Of a stretch of DNA of 64,000 nt, positions 17,896 through 26,627 are shown in pieces. A model generated the notes under the pieces. The model was not told where the DNA came from. It saw nothing but the letters and a program-made list of their open reading frames with translations, and ran no database searches. Position 1 is the stretch's first letter. The number at the start of each line of letters is the position of its first letter. Position numbers and translations under genes: made by a program. The DNA lies in assembly GCF_034676545.1 (NCBI RefSeq), contig NZ_JAUCBZ010000015.1, positions 3,594,501 through 3,658,500 on the forward strand, written 5' to 3'. The DNA comes from Pararhodobacter sp. GTDB lineage: Bacteria > Pseudomonadota > Alphaproteobacteria > Rhodobacterales > Rhodobacteraceae.

Positions 17896-17975
17896 ACGCC
17901 ACCCCCAAAACGCCACCCAAAACGCCACCCAAAACGCCACCCAAAACGCCACCCAAAACGCCACCCAAAACGCCA
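17896..17975. repeat. 12-bp tandem repeat array (unit ACGCCACCCAAA)
   Basis: Five perfect consecutive copies of ACGCCACCCAAA occupy 17910-17969. They are preceded by a variant copy with two extra C (from 17896) and followed by a partial sixth unit. The unit is a multiple of three, so the minus strand reads as a repeated Gly-Val-Leu-Gly, but no gene start or homology supports translation. The array lies between hisA and the bidirectional terminator. Slippage expansion of a C/A-rich sequence is the simplest explanation. Confidence 0.95.
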
Positions 17976-18004
17976 AAGGGCCGCCCAACCCGGGCGGCCC
18001 TTTG
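17974..18004. terminator. Bidirectional terminator between hisA and the RTX-Hint gene
   Basis: A perfect AAAGGGCCGCCC/GGGCGGCCCTTT stem with a 5-base loop separates the convergent hisA and RTX-Hint genes. The A and T tracts at the outer ends are short but symmetric. Confidence 0.8.
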
Positions 18005-18023
18005 CCTTGCAACGCGTGACCCG

Positions 18024-19533
18024 TCAGGCCGCGAACAGAACCTTCGCCTCGGCCCCGTTCAGCACCGGCCGCGCCGGGGCAAACCCGTCCTTGCCCAGGT
18101 CCGGGAACAGCCCCAGCAACTCCGCGCGGGTTGCCGCGTCCAGCGCATTCAGCACCGCCGCCGCAGGTTGGAAACTCTCCGTCCAGGACCCTTCGGCGCG
18201 GATGATCTGATGCGCGTCGCACATCACATGGACATAGCTCACATCGCCGACCGCCTCTTGCGAGACCCCCGGCAAACCCAGCAGATCGGCCGCCGTGACC
18301 AGCACTTCGCGCTCGCCGAACATCAGTTCCGCGCGGGCACCCGTCACCAGCATCCGGTGGCGGGGCGAGACGATCAGATCACGCTCGGGCAGGTTCACCC
18401 CCAGCGATCCCGCCGCAATCCGCACCGGTGCCGGCCGCCGGGCAGGTCGCCAGTTCGGCCGCCGTCAGGTCACGCCGCCCGACCCAGGCCAGCGACTGAT
18501 AGCCGTGGTCGCGGGTCAGCACCTTGTCACCCGGCACCAGCGTTTCCACCGCCACCTTGCCGCGCAACGTGTCGATCAGGGTCCCCGGCGTGAAGCAGAT
18601 GATTTCCTCGAAATTCTCGAAATCCATCCGCGAGCCGTCGTCGAAATCAACGTAGCCCGAATAGGTAAAGGTTCCGTCACCATTGTCGATCGTGTTGGTG
18701 ATCGTCACATTCGGTGGCGTCTCACCGGGCAGCGGATCGGGCAGAACCAGCGTGTCAAAACCGTCCGAGCCATTCACCGTGCCGGACGTCGAGGTCAGGA
18801 TCTCGACCCGGTCATCGCCAGACCCGAGGTCCAAACGCTCGATCTCGGTAAAGTTCGCGGTCCCGCTGCCGTCGGTGATCGTCCCGGATTCGTCACCGGT
18901 ATAGATCACCGAAACATCATCACTCAGCGCGCCGGCATTGAGCGTATCGCCCTCCGTTTCGCCGGTTTCACCGCCGACAATCGTATGGTTTCCGAAACCG
19001 TCAAAGATCCGGAATTCATCATCGCCCGAACCGCCATAGGCTTCGTCATTGCCGGCATCCAGCACCAGCGTATCATTGCCAAAACCCGGCTCGGCTGGGT
19101 CGGACGGATCCATCCCGCCGCGATCGCCCGGATTGAGATCCCCGACCAAGACATCATCGCCCGCGCCACCGGTGATCAGATCATCGCCCGCGCCACCAAT
19201 AAGCTTGTCGTCGCCCTCGTTGCCCCAGAGCGTGTCCTGACCCTGATCGCCCCAAACGGAATCGTCGCCGATCCCACCTGCAACGGAATCATTACCCTCA
19301 CCGGCAAAGAGAACATCGGCACCCTCGCCACCGTCGATGGTATCGTCTCCATAGCCGGCATAGACGGTGTCGTCGCCGCCGTTGCCAAGGATGTGCGAGC
19401 CATCGTTGGTGATCTGGTCACCATCGGCATCCGTGTAAAGGCCGCCCATCACCTCACCGGTGTCGAGGCCATCCACGATTCCCGAAGTACCTTGGGCTTC
19501 TATTTCATCTGGGTTTATCACTCTTGGCGGCAT
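18024..19533 (-). pseudogene. RTX calcium-binding protein with C-terminal Hint (hedgehog/intein) domain, frameshifted
   Basis: A secreted-type protein of about 500 residues. Roughly residues 45-135 hold a run of RTX nonapeptides (GGDDTVYAG, GGAGDDLITG and similar), with more repeats further on; these bind calcium and suit type I secretion. A Hint_2 domain starts at Cys313 (CFTPGTLIDT, then VPGDKVLTRD). It continues in another frame as RDLIVSPRHRMLV, which supplies the conserved histidine, to the stop at 18024. The two frames meet near 18435; relative to a continuous frame, one extra base is present. The start at 19533 (MPPRVINPDE) has an AGGAGA site. Hint domains can cleave themselves. No secretion genes are nearby. 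The frameshift may be an assembly error. Confidence 0.85.
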
Positions 19534-20546
19534 TTGCGTTTCTCCTGGCTTCCGCAACAGCGGACCATCGTTAAAATAGGACTGCGCCGCGAATACGACG
19601 CTCGATAATATTGCCTTGGATCACTCCAGCGGCGGCTGAAAGCTGCTAATGAGTCAGGGGCGGACGCGCGGCAAGCGCCACGATATGGTCACAATTCAAA
19701 CACCCCGGAATACAGCTGGCAGCATTCCCCCAGACTACCCCCATAGCCTGCAACCCTTTTCAGGGCTTGGTTCACTATATCAAGTTCCGTTGGAAAACAA
19801 AAAGAAATCCGTGATCAAGATCACAATCACACGCGCAAAACAGACCGTCAGAACTCACCCTGAGCACTCCGCGTTTCCAATAAGGAAACGCAGATTGCCC
19901 GAGTTTCGCCGCATTTTCGTCGAATCCAAGCCAGTTTTCCGCCACCTTTGCATGAAATCTTAACGATTTCCGAGAACGGCGCTGTGCATTGTTCCGAAAC
20001 AAGAACCAAAAGATAAAACTCCCGTGACTCTTGCAAAACGCCTGCATTCGAGCGCCCAAAGGTTCGATCACGCATCAATCCCGGCCATGCCTCGCTAATT
20101 GTTTCGACTTTGGAAACAAAAGTGATTCGCGAGTCGCAGGCGCATCTTTTCGAATGCGCCGCACCATGATCGCCCCCCGGACAGCACCAGAATGGCGCTC
20201 CCCGCGACTTCCTCGTGCCAGAAGGTGCCTGCATTTTTGCAAAACCATCCCTCTTGGTTCTGTCCAGGTCACGTGCCGCGAAACCACATTTCCGCGAACC
20301 CCAACGACTCCGATGACGCGCGGCCACTCCACATTCGATCGCGCCGTCAGGCAGCGCTGCCCCACGTTAGAGGGCAAATATTCAAGGTCCAAACCCGGTC
20401 TGGCCGGGCGGCGAGGTGCGGCATATCAAACCCGTTGATTCGGCAACCAGCACGCCCGTGATCCGCTCGCATGGCCGCGCCTTGGCTGGCGACAATCCCC
20501 GCGCAAAGCGCCGAACAGGCTGTGTTTCAGAACATCCGGAGGAAAA
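19534..20546. other. Gene desert of about 1 kb between the RTX-Hint gene and tRNA-Leu
   Basis: Several open frames of 70-160 codons occur on both strands, but none has recognisable domains, a convincing ribosome binding site, or the GC-rich third-position bias of neighbouring genes. Local composition is more AT-rich, especially 19740-20130. The left part must contain the promoter of the RTX-Hint gene. A perfect palindrome at 19811-19824 is annotated separately. Nothing else is supported. Confidence 0.55.
19811..19824. promoter_or_regulatory. Palindrome resembling a Crp/Fnr-family operator
   Basis: GTGATC-AA-GATCAC is a perfect dyad apart from its central two bases, and is related to the TTGAT-N4-ATCAA consensus of Fnr-type regulators with G/C at the outer positions. 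It lies about 280 bases upstream of the RTX-Hint start, further than usual for a direct operator. The palindrome is seen; its function is a guess. Confidence 0.3.
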
Positions 20547-20632
20547 TGGTGCCCGAGGTGAGATTCGAACTCACACACCCGCAAAGGCGGAGGATTTTGA
20601 ATCCTCTGCGTCTACCGTTCCGCCACTCGGGC
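20547..20632 (-). tRNA. tRNA-Leu (anticodon CAA)
   Basis: The minus strand folds as a class II tRNA with acceptor stem GCCCGAG/CTCGGGC, a long variable arm, T-loop GTTCGAATC and genomic CCA at 20547-20549. The anticodon loop is TTCAAAA with anticodon CAA at 20597-20599, reading UUG leucine codons. Confidence 0.97.
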
Positions 20633-20747
20633 ACAGCAGCGATTTAGCGCGGTCACGCGGCACGGTCAACGGGTGACTTTCACCGCAGACGCCTTGACGC
20701 GCTTATCGGCGTCGGGCAAGCCCTCGCCAACAGCAACAGGAACCATC

Positions 20748-21326
20748 ATGCTCAGATCGCTCTACGATTGGACCCTCTCCTTGGCGGCACATCCTCGGGC
20801 GATGTGGGCGCTTGCCATCGTGGCGTTCATCGAGGCGTCGGTATTTCCAATTCCGCCGGATGTGTTGATGATCGCCATGATCGTCGCCATACCGACCCGC
20901 GCGTTTCGAATCGCGGCGGTCGCCACGGTGGCGTCGGTCTTGGGCGGGTTGCTGGGCTACGCCATTGGCGCCCTGGCCTTTGAGCAAATCGGCCAACCGA
21001 TCCTGGCCAGCCTGGGCAAGGAAGACGCGGTCCTGGCCTTCAATGACCGGTTCAACAGCTTCGACTTCTGGCCCGTCCTCATCGCCGGCCTCACGCCCTT
21101 CCCGTATAAAGTGATCACCATCATGTCGGGCTGGACGGGCCTGCCGCTGGGCACTTTCATCATCACCTCGATCATCGCCCGCGCGGGCCGGTTCTTTTTG
21201 GTCGCCTGGCTCTTGAATCGCTACGGCGCACCGATTCGTGACTTCATCGAGCGTCGCTTGGGGTTGATGACCATCCTGTTCGTCGTTCTACTGGCGGGTG
21301 GATTTTACGCGGTGAGGTTCCTGTGA
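20748..21326 (+). CDS. YqaA/DedA-family (SNARE-associated Golgi-type) inner-membrane protein
   Basis: The 192-residue protein has hydrophobic segments at about residues 15-55, 62-82, 110-150 and 170-190. It carries the family pattern FIEASVFPIPPDVLM followed by GGLLGYAIG and RFFLVAWLLNRYG. DedA-superfamily proteins are implicated in lipid carrier flipping, and the YqaA branch is uncharacterised. The ATG at 20748 is preferred over an in-frame upstream start because similarity begins at MLRSLYDWTL. Its stop overlaps the GTG start of dsbB, so the two are translated together, hinting at a shared envelope role. Confidence 0.83.
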   Translation: MLRSLYDWTLSLAAHPRAMWALAIVAFIEASVFPIPPDVLMIAMIVAIPTRAFRIAAVATVASVLGGLLGYAIGALAFEQIGQPILASLGKEDAVLAFNDRFNSFDFWPVLIAGLTPFPYKVITIMSGWTGLPLGTFIITSIIARAGRFFLVAWLLNRYGAPIRDFIERRLGLMTILFVVLLAGGFYAVRFL

Positions 21327-21784
21327 AAGACTTGTCTTTGGCGTTTTGGGCGGGTCTCGGCTCTGCGGCGATGCTGGGCGGCGCGTTTTTCTTTCAGTAT
21401 GTCATGGGTCTGGCCCCGTGCGAGATGTGCATCTGGCAACGCTGGCCGCATGGCATCGCCTTTGTGCTTGGCCTGATCGCGCTGGGTCTGCCCACGGCGT
21501 GGGTCAAGGCCGCGGGCGCCGTGACGATGGCGGTGTCGACTGGTCTCGGCCTCTATCACACGGGCGTCGAGCGCCACTGGTGGGCGGGCCCGGACAGCTG
21601 TTCCGGCGGCGGCAACATCAGCAGCCTCAGCCCCGAGGATCTGCTCAATCAGATCCTCGCCGCCCCGGTCGTGCGCTGCACCGATGTCGCCTGGGAGATG
21701 TTCGGCCTGTCGATGGCCAGCTGGAACGGCATCGCCTCGCTGGGGCTCCTGGCCTTGTGGCTGATCGCGATGCGCCGCGCCTAA
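21323..21784 (+). CDS. dsbB: Disulfide bond formation protein B (quinone-linked thiol oxidase)
   Basis: DsbB reoxidises DsbA and passes electrons to quinone in the inner membrane. The 153-residue protein has four hydrophobic spans. The first redox pair is Cys33/Cys36 (APCEMCIWQRWPH) and the second is Cys93/Cys119 (DSCSGG and VVRCTD), matching the short alphaproteobacterial form. Translation begins at GTG 21323, overlapping the YqaA stop. Its 3' end overlaps by four bases the convergent GNAT gene. No dsbA is present in the window. Confidence 0.9.
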   Translation: MKDLSLAFWAGLGSAAMLGGAFFFQYVMGLAPCEMCIWQRWPHGIAFVLGLIALGLPTAWVKAAGAVTMAVSTGLGLYHTGVERHWWAGPDSCSGGGNISSLSPEDLLNQILAAPVVRCTDVAWEMFGLSMASWNGIASLGLLALWLIAMRRA

Positions 21785-22474
21785 CCCAGTGCCGGGTCGG
21801 CCGCGACACGGATCGCGGAGGTCAACGCGCCAAGGCTCTGTCGCTGCCGACCCGCTGCATCAAAATTCGCCGGGTCCAGCCAGATTTCATACGCCGATTT
21901 CAGCGCCGGCCATTCGCGGTCAATCGCCGCAAACCACGCCGTGTCACGATTGCGCCCTTTGACAATTCCGGCTTGACGAAACACACCTTCAAAGCTGAAG
22001 CCGAACCGCTGTGCGGCGCGACGTGACGGGAGGTTGGCGGCGTCGCATTTCCACTCGAACCGCCGATATCCCGCCTCAAACGCCCATTCCATCATGCGAT
22101 ACACCGCCTCGGTCGCCTCGCGCGTGCGCTGCAATCGAGGGGCAAAGGTCAACCAGCCCGTCTCGATACTGCCCGCGCGGGGATCAATGCGCATCAAACT
22201 CAACGTCCCGCCAAGCTGCCCATCAGCCATGCGTACGGCGAAATGCAACGGATCAAACACCAACCGCGCCGCATCCAGCCACACCCCATAACTCGCCGCA
22301 TCGGCAAAGGGCCCGGTCGGCAAAATAGCGCCACATCTCCCCCGCGGCATCCTCGGCATACGCCCGGAACAGATCGTCACGGTGGCCCGGATCAAGTGGC
22401 TCCAGCGTCACATATCGCCCTTGGATCACCGCGCGTGGCGGCAATTGCGGCGGTGTCCAAGCCCCAAGATCCAT
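21781..22474 (-). pseudogene. GNAT-family N-acetyltransferase (RimJ/RimL-like), frameshifted
   Basis: The first frame starts MDLGAWTPPQLPP and encodes RYVTLEPLDPGHRDDLFRAY up to MWRYF. The second frame resumes with LPTGPFADAASYGVW and carries the acetyl-CoA domain (LMRIDPRAGSIETGW, AANLPSRRAAQRFGFSFEG) to the stop at 21781. The break lies in a run of four T (about 22313-22320) where three are expected, so one inserted base explains it. The intact product would be about 230 residues and would acetylate an amine, as in uncharacterised RimJ/RimL relatives. A homopolymer miscall is a real possibility. Confidence 0.82.
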
Positions 22475-22489
22475 ACGGCCCCTCTCCCT

Positions 22490-22590
22490 ACATCATCTTG
22501 CCGGAAATACTCACGGGGTGTCCAGAGGGGGGCGTGCCCCCCTTTGGCGAGGGGAGCGCGAGGGGGCGAGAAGCCCCCTCGCCCCCCCCC
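22490..22590. repeat. Dispersed intergenic hairpin element, copy B, plus a second hairpin
   Basis: CATCATCTTGCCGGAAATAC followed by TCACGGGGTG matches copy A (10316) at 28 of 31 bases, and is likewise followed by a GGGGGGC/GCCCCCC hairpin. A second stem (GCGAGGGGGC/GCCCCCTCGC, about 22557-22581) lies between it and the aspS stop. It occupies the gap between aspS and the GNAT gene, which are both on the minus strand, so relative to transcription it is inverted compared with copy A. Confidence 0.75.
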
Positions 22591-22598
22591 TCGAAACC

Positions 22599-24377
22599 TT
22601 ATGCCTCGGGTGGCAACACCCGCAGCCGCAATTCGCGCAACTGCTCGTTGCTGGCGTCCGAAGGCGCGTTCATCATCAGGTCTTCGGCGCGCTGGTTCAT
22701 CGGGAACATGATGACTTCGCGGATGTTGGCGGTATCGGCCAGCAGCATGACGATCCGGTCAATCCCCGCCGCACAGCCGCCGTGGGGTGGCGCGCCGTAT
22801 TTGAACGCCTTGACCATGCCGCCGAACCGCTTGTCGACCTCGGACGCCGGATAGCCGGCCAGTTCAAACGCTTTATACATGATCTCGGGCTTGTGGTTGC
22901 GGATCGCGCCCGACACCAGTTCATAGCCGTTGCACGCAAGATCATACTGATAGCCCAACGCCTTCAAGGGATCACCCTGCAACGCCGCCATCCCGCCCTG
23001 CGGCATGGAGAACGGGTTGTGCGAGAAGTCGATTTTTCCGTCGTCGTCTTTTTCGTACAGCGGGAAATCGACGATCCAGGCAAAGCGGAAGGTGTCGGTT
23101 TCACTCAGGCCAAGCGCCGTGCCGATTTCGTTGCGCGCACGACCGGCGACGGCCTCGAAATTTTCTGGCTTGCCGCCCAGGAAAAAGGCGGCATCCCCCT
23201 CGCCCAGGTTCAACTGCACGCGGATCGCCTCGGTGCGCTCGGGTCCAATGTTCTTGGCCAGCGGACCGGCGGCCTCCATCGTGCCATCCTCGCCCTTGCG
23301 CCAGAAGATATACCCCATTCCCGGCAGGCCCTGCGCCTGGGCAAAGGCGTTCATCCGGTCGCAGAATTTGCGGCTGCCGCCGGTCGGCGCGGGGATAGCG
23401 CGGATCTCGGTGCCGTCTTGTTCCAGCAATTTGGCAAAGATCGCAAAGCCAGACCCACGGAAATGATCGCTGACAACCTGCATCTTGATCGGGTTGCGCA
23501 GGTCGGGCTTGTCGCTGCCATACCATGCCAGCGAATCCGCATAAGAAATCAACGGCCAGTCAGAATCGACTTTCTTGCCGCCGCCGAATTCCTCGAACAC
23601 GCCCTGAATGACCGGTTGCACGGCGTTGAACACGTCCTGCTGCTCGACAAACGACATCTCGACGTCCAGCTGGTAAAAGTCGGTCGGGGAACGGTCGGCG
23701 CGCGGGTCCTCGTCGCGGAAACAGGGCGCGATCTGGAAATATTTGTCAAAGCCCGACACCATGATCAACTGCTTGAACTGCTGCGGGGCCTGCGGCAGGG
23801 CATAGAATTTGCCGGGGTGCAGACGCGAAGGCACCAGGAAATCGCGCGCGCCCTCGGGGCTGCTGGCGGTGATGATCGGCGTCTGGAATTCGTTGAAGCC
23901 CGCGTCCCACATCCGGTTGCGGATCGAGCGCACCACGTTCGAGCGCAGCATCATGTTCTCGTGCAGCGTGTCGCGGCGCAGGTCGAGGAAGCGATAGGTC
24001 AGGCGGGTTTCTTCGGGGTAATCCGGCTCGCCGAACACTGGCAGCGGCAATTCGGCGGATTCGCCCAAGACGCGCATCTCGCGGATATAGACCTCGACCT
24101 CGCCGGTCGGGATTTTGCTGTTGACCAGCGCCGCGTCGCGCGCCTTGACGGTGCCGTCGATGGAAATCACCCACTCGGCACGGACCTTTTCCAGCGCCTT
24201 GAACGCCGGGCTGTCGCTGTCGGCCAGGATCTGTGTGATGCCGTAATGGTCGCGCAGGTCGATGAACAACACGCCGCCGTGGTCTCGGACGCGGTGGACC
24301 CAGCCCGCAAGGCGAATGGTCTCGCCGACATGCGCAAGATTGAGGTCGGCGCAAGTATGGCTGCGATAAACGTGCAT
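22599..24377 (-). CDS. aspS: Aspartyl-tRNA synthetase
   Basis: This class II synthetase of 592 residues charges tRNA-Asp. The N-terminal OB anticodon-binding domain (LAGWVHRVRDHGGVLFIDLRD) is followed by the catalytic core with motif 2 (APCFRDEDPRADR), the bacterial GAD insertion (about residues 290-420) and motif 3 (GGCAAGIDRIVML). The ATG at 24377 begins MHVYRSHTCADLNL, and a longer in-frame start lacks similarity. It is a stand-alone gene with hairpins behind its stop. Confidence 0.96.
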   Translation of the reverse strand: MHVYRSHTCADLNLAHVGETIRLAGWVHRVRDHGGVLFIDLRDHYGITQILADSDSPAFKALEKVRAEWVISIDGTVKARDAALVNSKIPTGEVEVYIREMRVLGESAELPLPVFGEPDYPEETRLTYRFLDLRRDTLHENMMLRSNVVRSIRNRMWDAGFNEFQTPIITASSPEGARDFLVPSRLHPGKFYALPQAPQQFKQLIMVSGFDKYFQIAPCFRDEDPRADRSPTDFYQLDVEMSFVEQQDVFNAVQPVIQGVFEEFGGGKKVDSDWPLISYADSLAWYGSDKPDLRNPIKMQVVSDHFRGSGFAIFAKLLEQDGTEIRAIPAPTGGSRKFCDRMNAFAQAQGLPGMGYIFWRKGEDGTMEAAGPLAKNIGPERTEAIRVQLNLGEGDAAFFLGGKPENFEAVAGRARNEIGTALGLSETDTFRFAWIVDFPLYEKDDDGKIDFSHNPFSMPQGGMAALQGDPLKALGYQYDLACNGYELVSGAIRNHKPEIMYKAFELAGYPASEVDKRFGGMVKAFKYGAPPHGGCAAGIDRIVMLLADTANIREVIMFPMNQRAEDLMMNAPSDASNEQLRELRLRVLPPEA

Positions 24378-24476
24378 CACGGACTCCGTGCAGGGACAAA
24401 AGGATTTTCCCGGATACACAGGTTAGGCGGCACGAAGTCAAGCCCGCGCCCCGGTTTGCACCCTGTCTGGCCGCGA

Positions 24477-25325
24477 TTATGCGTCGGGAAAGCCGCCCGC
24501 GCCAAAAAACACGCCGTCGTTCAGGACCTGCTGCACCACGTCCCGTTTCACCATCTTGAGATCCGCTGCAAACGCATAGGTCAGTGCCAGATCACAAAGC
24601 TGATTGATCAATCGGGGCGTGCCCTGCGTGGTCTCGTAGATCAGCTCGGCAGCTTGTCGGCTGAAAATGCCCGGATTGCCGCCCGCATGCCGAATACGCG
24701 AGGCGATATACCCCGCCGTCCCCGCCGGATCGAGGCGCGGCAGGTGATAGCTGGCCGCCACGCGTTGCGCGAATTGCACAAGATCGGGGCGACGCACGGT
24801 GGTGCGCAATTCTGGCTGCCCGACCAGCAGCAATTGCAGCACCTCGTCCCGGCCCGCATTGATGTTGGTCAGCATCCGCAGGTCTTCCAACGCGTTGCGG
24901 TTGAGGTTTTGCGCCTCGTCGATCACCAGCAGAACGCGTTTGCCTATGGCGTGTTGCGCCAGCAGAAATGTCTGGATCACCGCAAAAAGGTCGGAGCTGT
25001 CCAGATCCTTTTCAAGGTCGAGGCTCAATGCCGCACACACCCGCCGCAGCACGTCATTCACGCCGGGCCGCGCGTTCGAAATCATCCCGATGGTGACCTC
25101 ATCATCCAGCCCGTCGATGAAATGATGTACCAGGGTGGTTTTCCCCGAGCCGATTTCGCCCGTCAGCAACGTGATCGGCGCGCGCGTGCTCAGGCCATAG
25201 TCGAGCATCGCATAGGCCCCGCGATGCTCAGGCGACCAGAAGATGAACTCTGGGTCTGGCGCCAGCGCAAACGGCCGCTCGCGCAGTCCGAAATGGTCCA
25301 GATAATAGCCTAGTGCCTGCGACAT
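24477..25325 (-). CDS. ExeA/GspA-like AAA ATPase
   Basis: The 282-residue protein begins with the ExeA-type YYLDHFGLRERPFALAPDP, followed by Walker A GEIGSGKTT (residues 56-64), Walker B LLVIDEAQNL, and a C-terminal winged region ending TQGTPRLINQLCDLAL. Relatives drive assembly of secretion ports or accompany exopolysaccharide and XrtA/PEP-CTERM loci. No peptidoglycan-binding or membrane domain is attached here. It is divergent from a sugar transferase gene across a 477-base AT-rich region, which favours an exopolysaccharide role. That role is inferred from context. Confidence 0.8.
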   Translation of the reverse strand: MSQALGYYLDHFGLRERPFALAPDPEFIFWSPEHRGAYAMLDYGLSTRAPITLLTGEIGSGKTTLVHHFIDGLDDEVTIGMISNARPGVNDVLRRVCAALSLDLEKDLDSSDLFAVIQTFLLAQHAIGKRVLLVIDEAQNLNRNALEDLRMLTNINAGRDEVLQLLLVGQPELRTTVRRPDLVQFAQRVAASYHLPRLDPAGTAGYIASRIRHAGGNPGIFSRQAAELIYETTQGTPRLINQLCDLALTYAFAADLKMVKRDVVQQVLNDGVFFGAGGFPDA

Positions 25326-25802
25326 ACTCAGCCTGTTTTGTGTCTGCTTACCCCTGCGGCGCAAAGAGGGACAGTTCTGTTCCATCAGGGATATAGGTCA
25401 ACTTTGACAAGAATACCAAATTCATGCGGCGCTTTCGGGGCAGTTATGACGCAATGCGGGGCCATGATGATTCGGAATCACTCAATCCAAGCGTGCATTC
25501 TACGGCATTACGCCACCTACGGGAGTTTAATCACTTCAGAACCAACGACGCCTTTGACAGTCCACTGTTTCCCAAATCGCAACAGTCCATATCAATCCGC
25601 CTAATCTTCGCAAAATGCACTGCAAATTGACACCTATTCTTGTGTTACAAGTTTGGAAACAAACAATTTACCGTCAATTTGTCCTGAACTTTGCTCAATT
25701 TGTTTCTCTCTGGGCGCGAACAAGGCTAAAACATGGCATAAGTTTGTTCGGTACGGCACCTGGGGGGGTGTTAGCCGATCCCGGAACATCTGGGGTGCTG
25801 CT
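25326..25802. promoter_or_regulatory. AT-rich divergent control region upstream of the sugar transferase gene
   Basis: This 477-base gap between two divergent genes is clearly richer in A and T than its surroundings and holds no convincing gene. Two direct copies of TCAATTTGT occur at 25674-25682 and 25695-25703, exactly 21 bases (two helical turns) apart. An inverted CAAATTGA lies at 25623-25630. Such phased repeats are typical of binding sites for a dimeric or cooperative regulator. AT-rich exopolysaccharide promoters in this class are often controlled by Ros/MucR proteins, but the regulator is unknown. Confidence 0.5.
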
Positions 25803-26578
25803 ATGACTCTGCATTATCGTGCTCTCCCGGATCTGACTGGTGTCGATCTGGGTCCGCTCCCCACCATAGGTGATCTACCTGTGTGGGACCAACCGCTCCT
25901 GGTCGCCCACCCGCGTGGAGCGACCCCGATTGCGCTTGCGACACCGCCAACGGTGCTGCCGCGCCTCAAGGACCGCTATGCGCTCTTTGGCAAGCGGCTG
26001 TTCGACATCATTCTCTCGGCAACGGCCCTGATTCTGGCGGCGCCTCTCTTGGTGCTGCTGTCGGTTGCCTTGTGGCTCGAAAGCGGAAATCCGTTTTACA
26101 CGCAAGAACGGCTGGGCCTGAATGGCCGCCGGTTCCGCATGTTCAAGCTGCGCTCGATGGTGCGCGGGGCCGACGCGCAACTTGAGCTGTGTTTTGATCG
26201 CGATCCCGCCCTGCGCGAAGAATGGGAAAGCACGCAGAAACTCAAGCGTGATCCCCGGATCACGCCGCTGGGGCGTCTTTTGCGCAAGACCTCGCTGGAC
26301 GAACTACCGCAGATCTTCAACGTGCTGATCGGTGACATGAGCCTTGTCGGACCGCGCCCGATGTTGCCCGAGCAACTGCCGATGTACCGCAACCCGCATG
26401 CTTATCTGGGGGTGCGGCGGGAATCACCGGGCTGTGGCAGGTTACCGCCCGCAACGAGGAATCCTTTGATCTGCGGGCAATCCTGGACTTGCGCTATGTC
26501 CAGCACATCAGCCTGAAGACCGACGCAAAGATCATCGCGGCGACCTTCGGTGTCGTTTGGCGCGCGACGGGGTATTGA
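25803..26578 (+). pseudogene. Polyprenyl-phosphate sugar-1-phosphate transferase (ExoY/WcaJ type), frameshifted near its end
   Basis: The enzyme family transfers a sugar phosphate onto undecaprenyl phosphate to begin exopolysaccharide assembly. About 50 variable N-terminal residues precede the catalytic domain: KRLFDIILSATALILAAPLL (membrane anchor), FYTQERLGLNGRRFRMFKLRSM, RITPLGRLLRKTSLDELPQ and LVGPRPMLPEQLP. After HAYLGVR one base appears to be missing (about 26415-26422). In the next frame the expected ITGLWQVTARNEESFDLRAI and LDLRYVQHISLKTD follow to a stop at 26578. Intact length would be about 258 residues. If real, the frameshift removes the conserved C-terminus and would abolish activity. 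Confidence 0.85.
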
Positions 26579-26627
26579 GGTTGCGTTCAGGCTTGCGAAG
26601 CCCCGCAAGCGCTGCCATTCCAGTGCC

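Noticed and set aside
17699..17968. Minus-strand frame encoding repeated Gly-Val-Leu-Gly
   Set aside because: It arises only from the 12-bp repeats, runs into hisA antisense, and has no ribosome binding site or similarity.
17896..17975. Possible CRISPR array from the regular repeats
   Set aside because: Units of 12 bases are directly adjacent with no spacers, and there are no cas genes; it is a simple tandem repeat.
19649..20438. Several 70-160 codon frames in the gene desert
   Set aside because: No domains, ribosome binding sites or codon bias; overlapping frames on both strands compete with none favoured.
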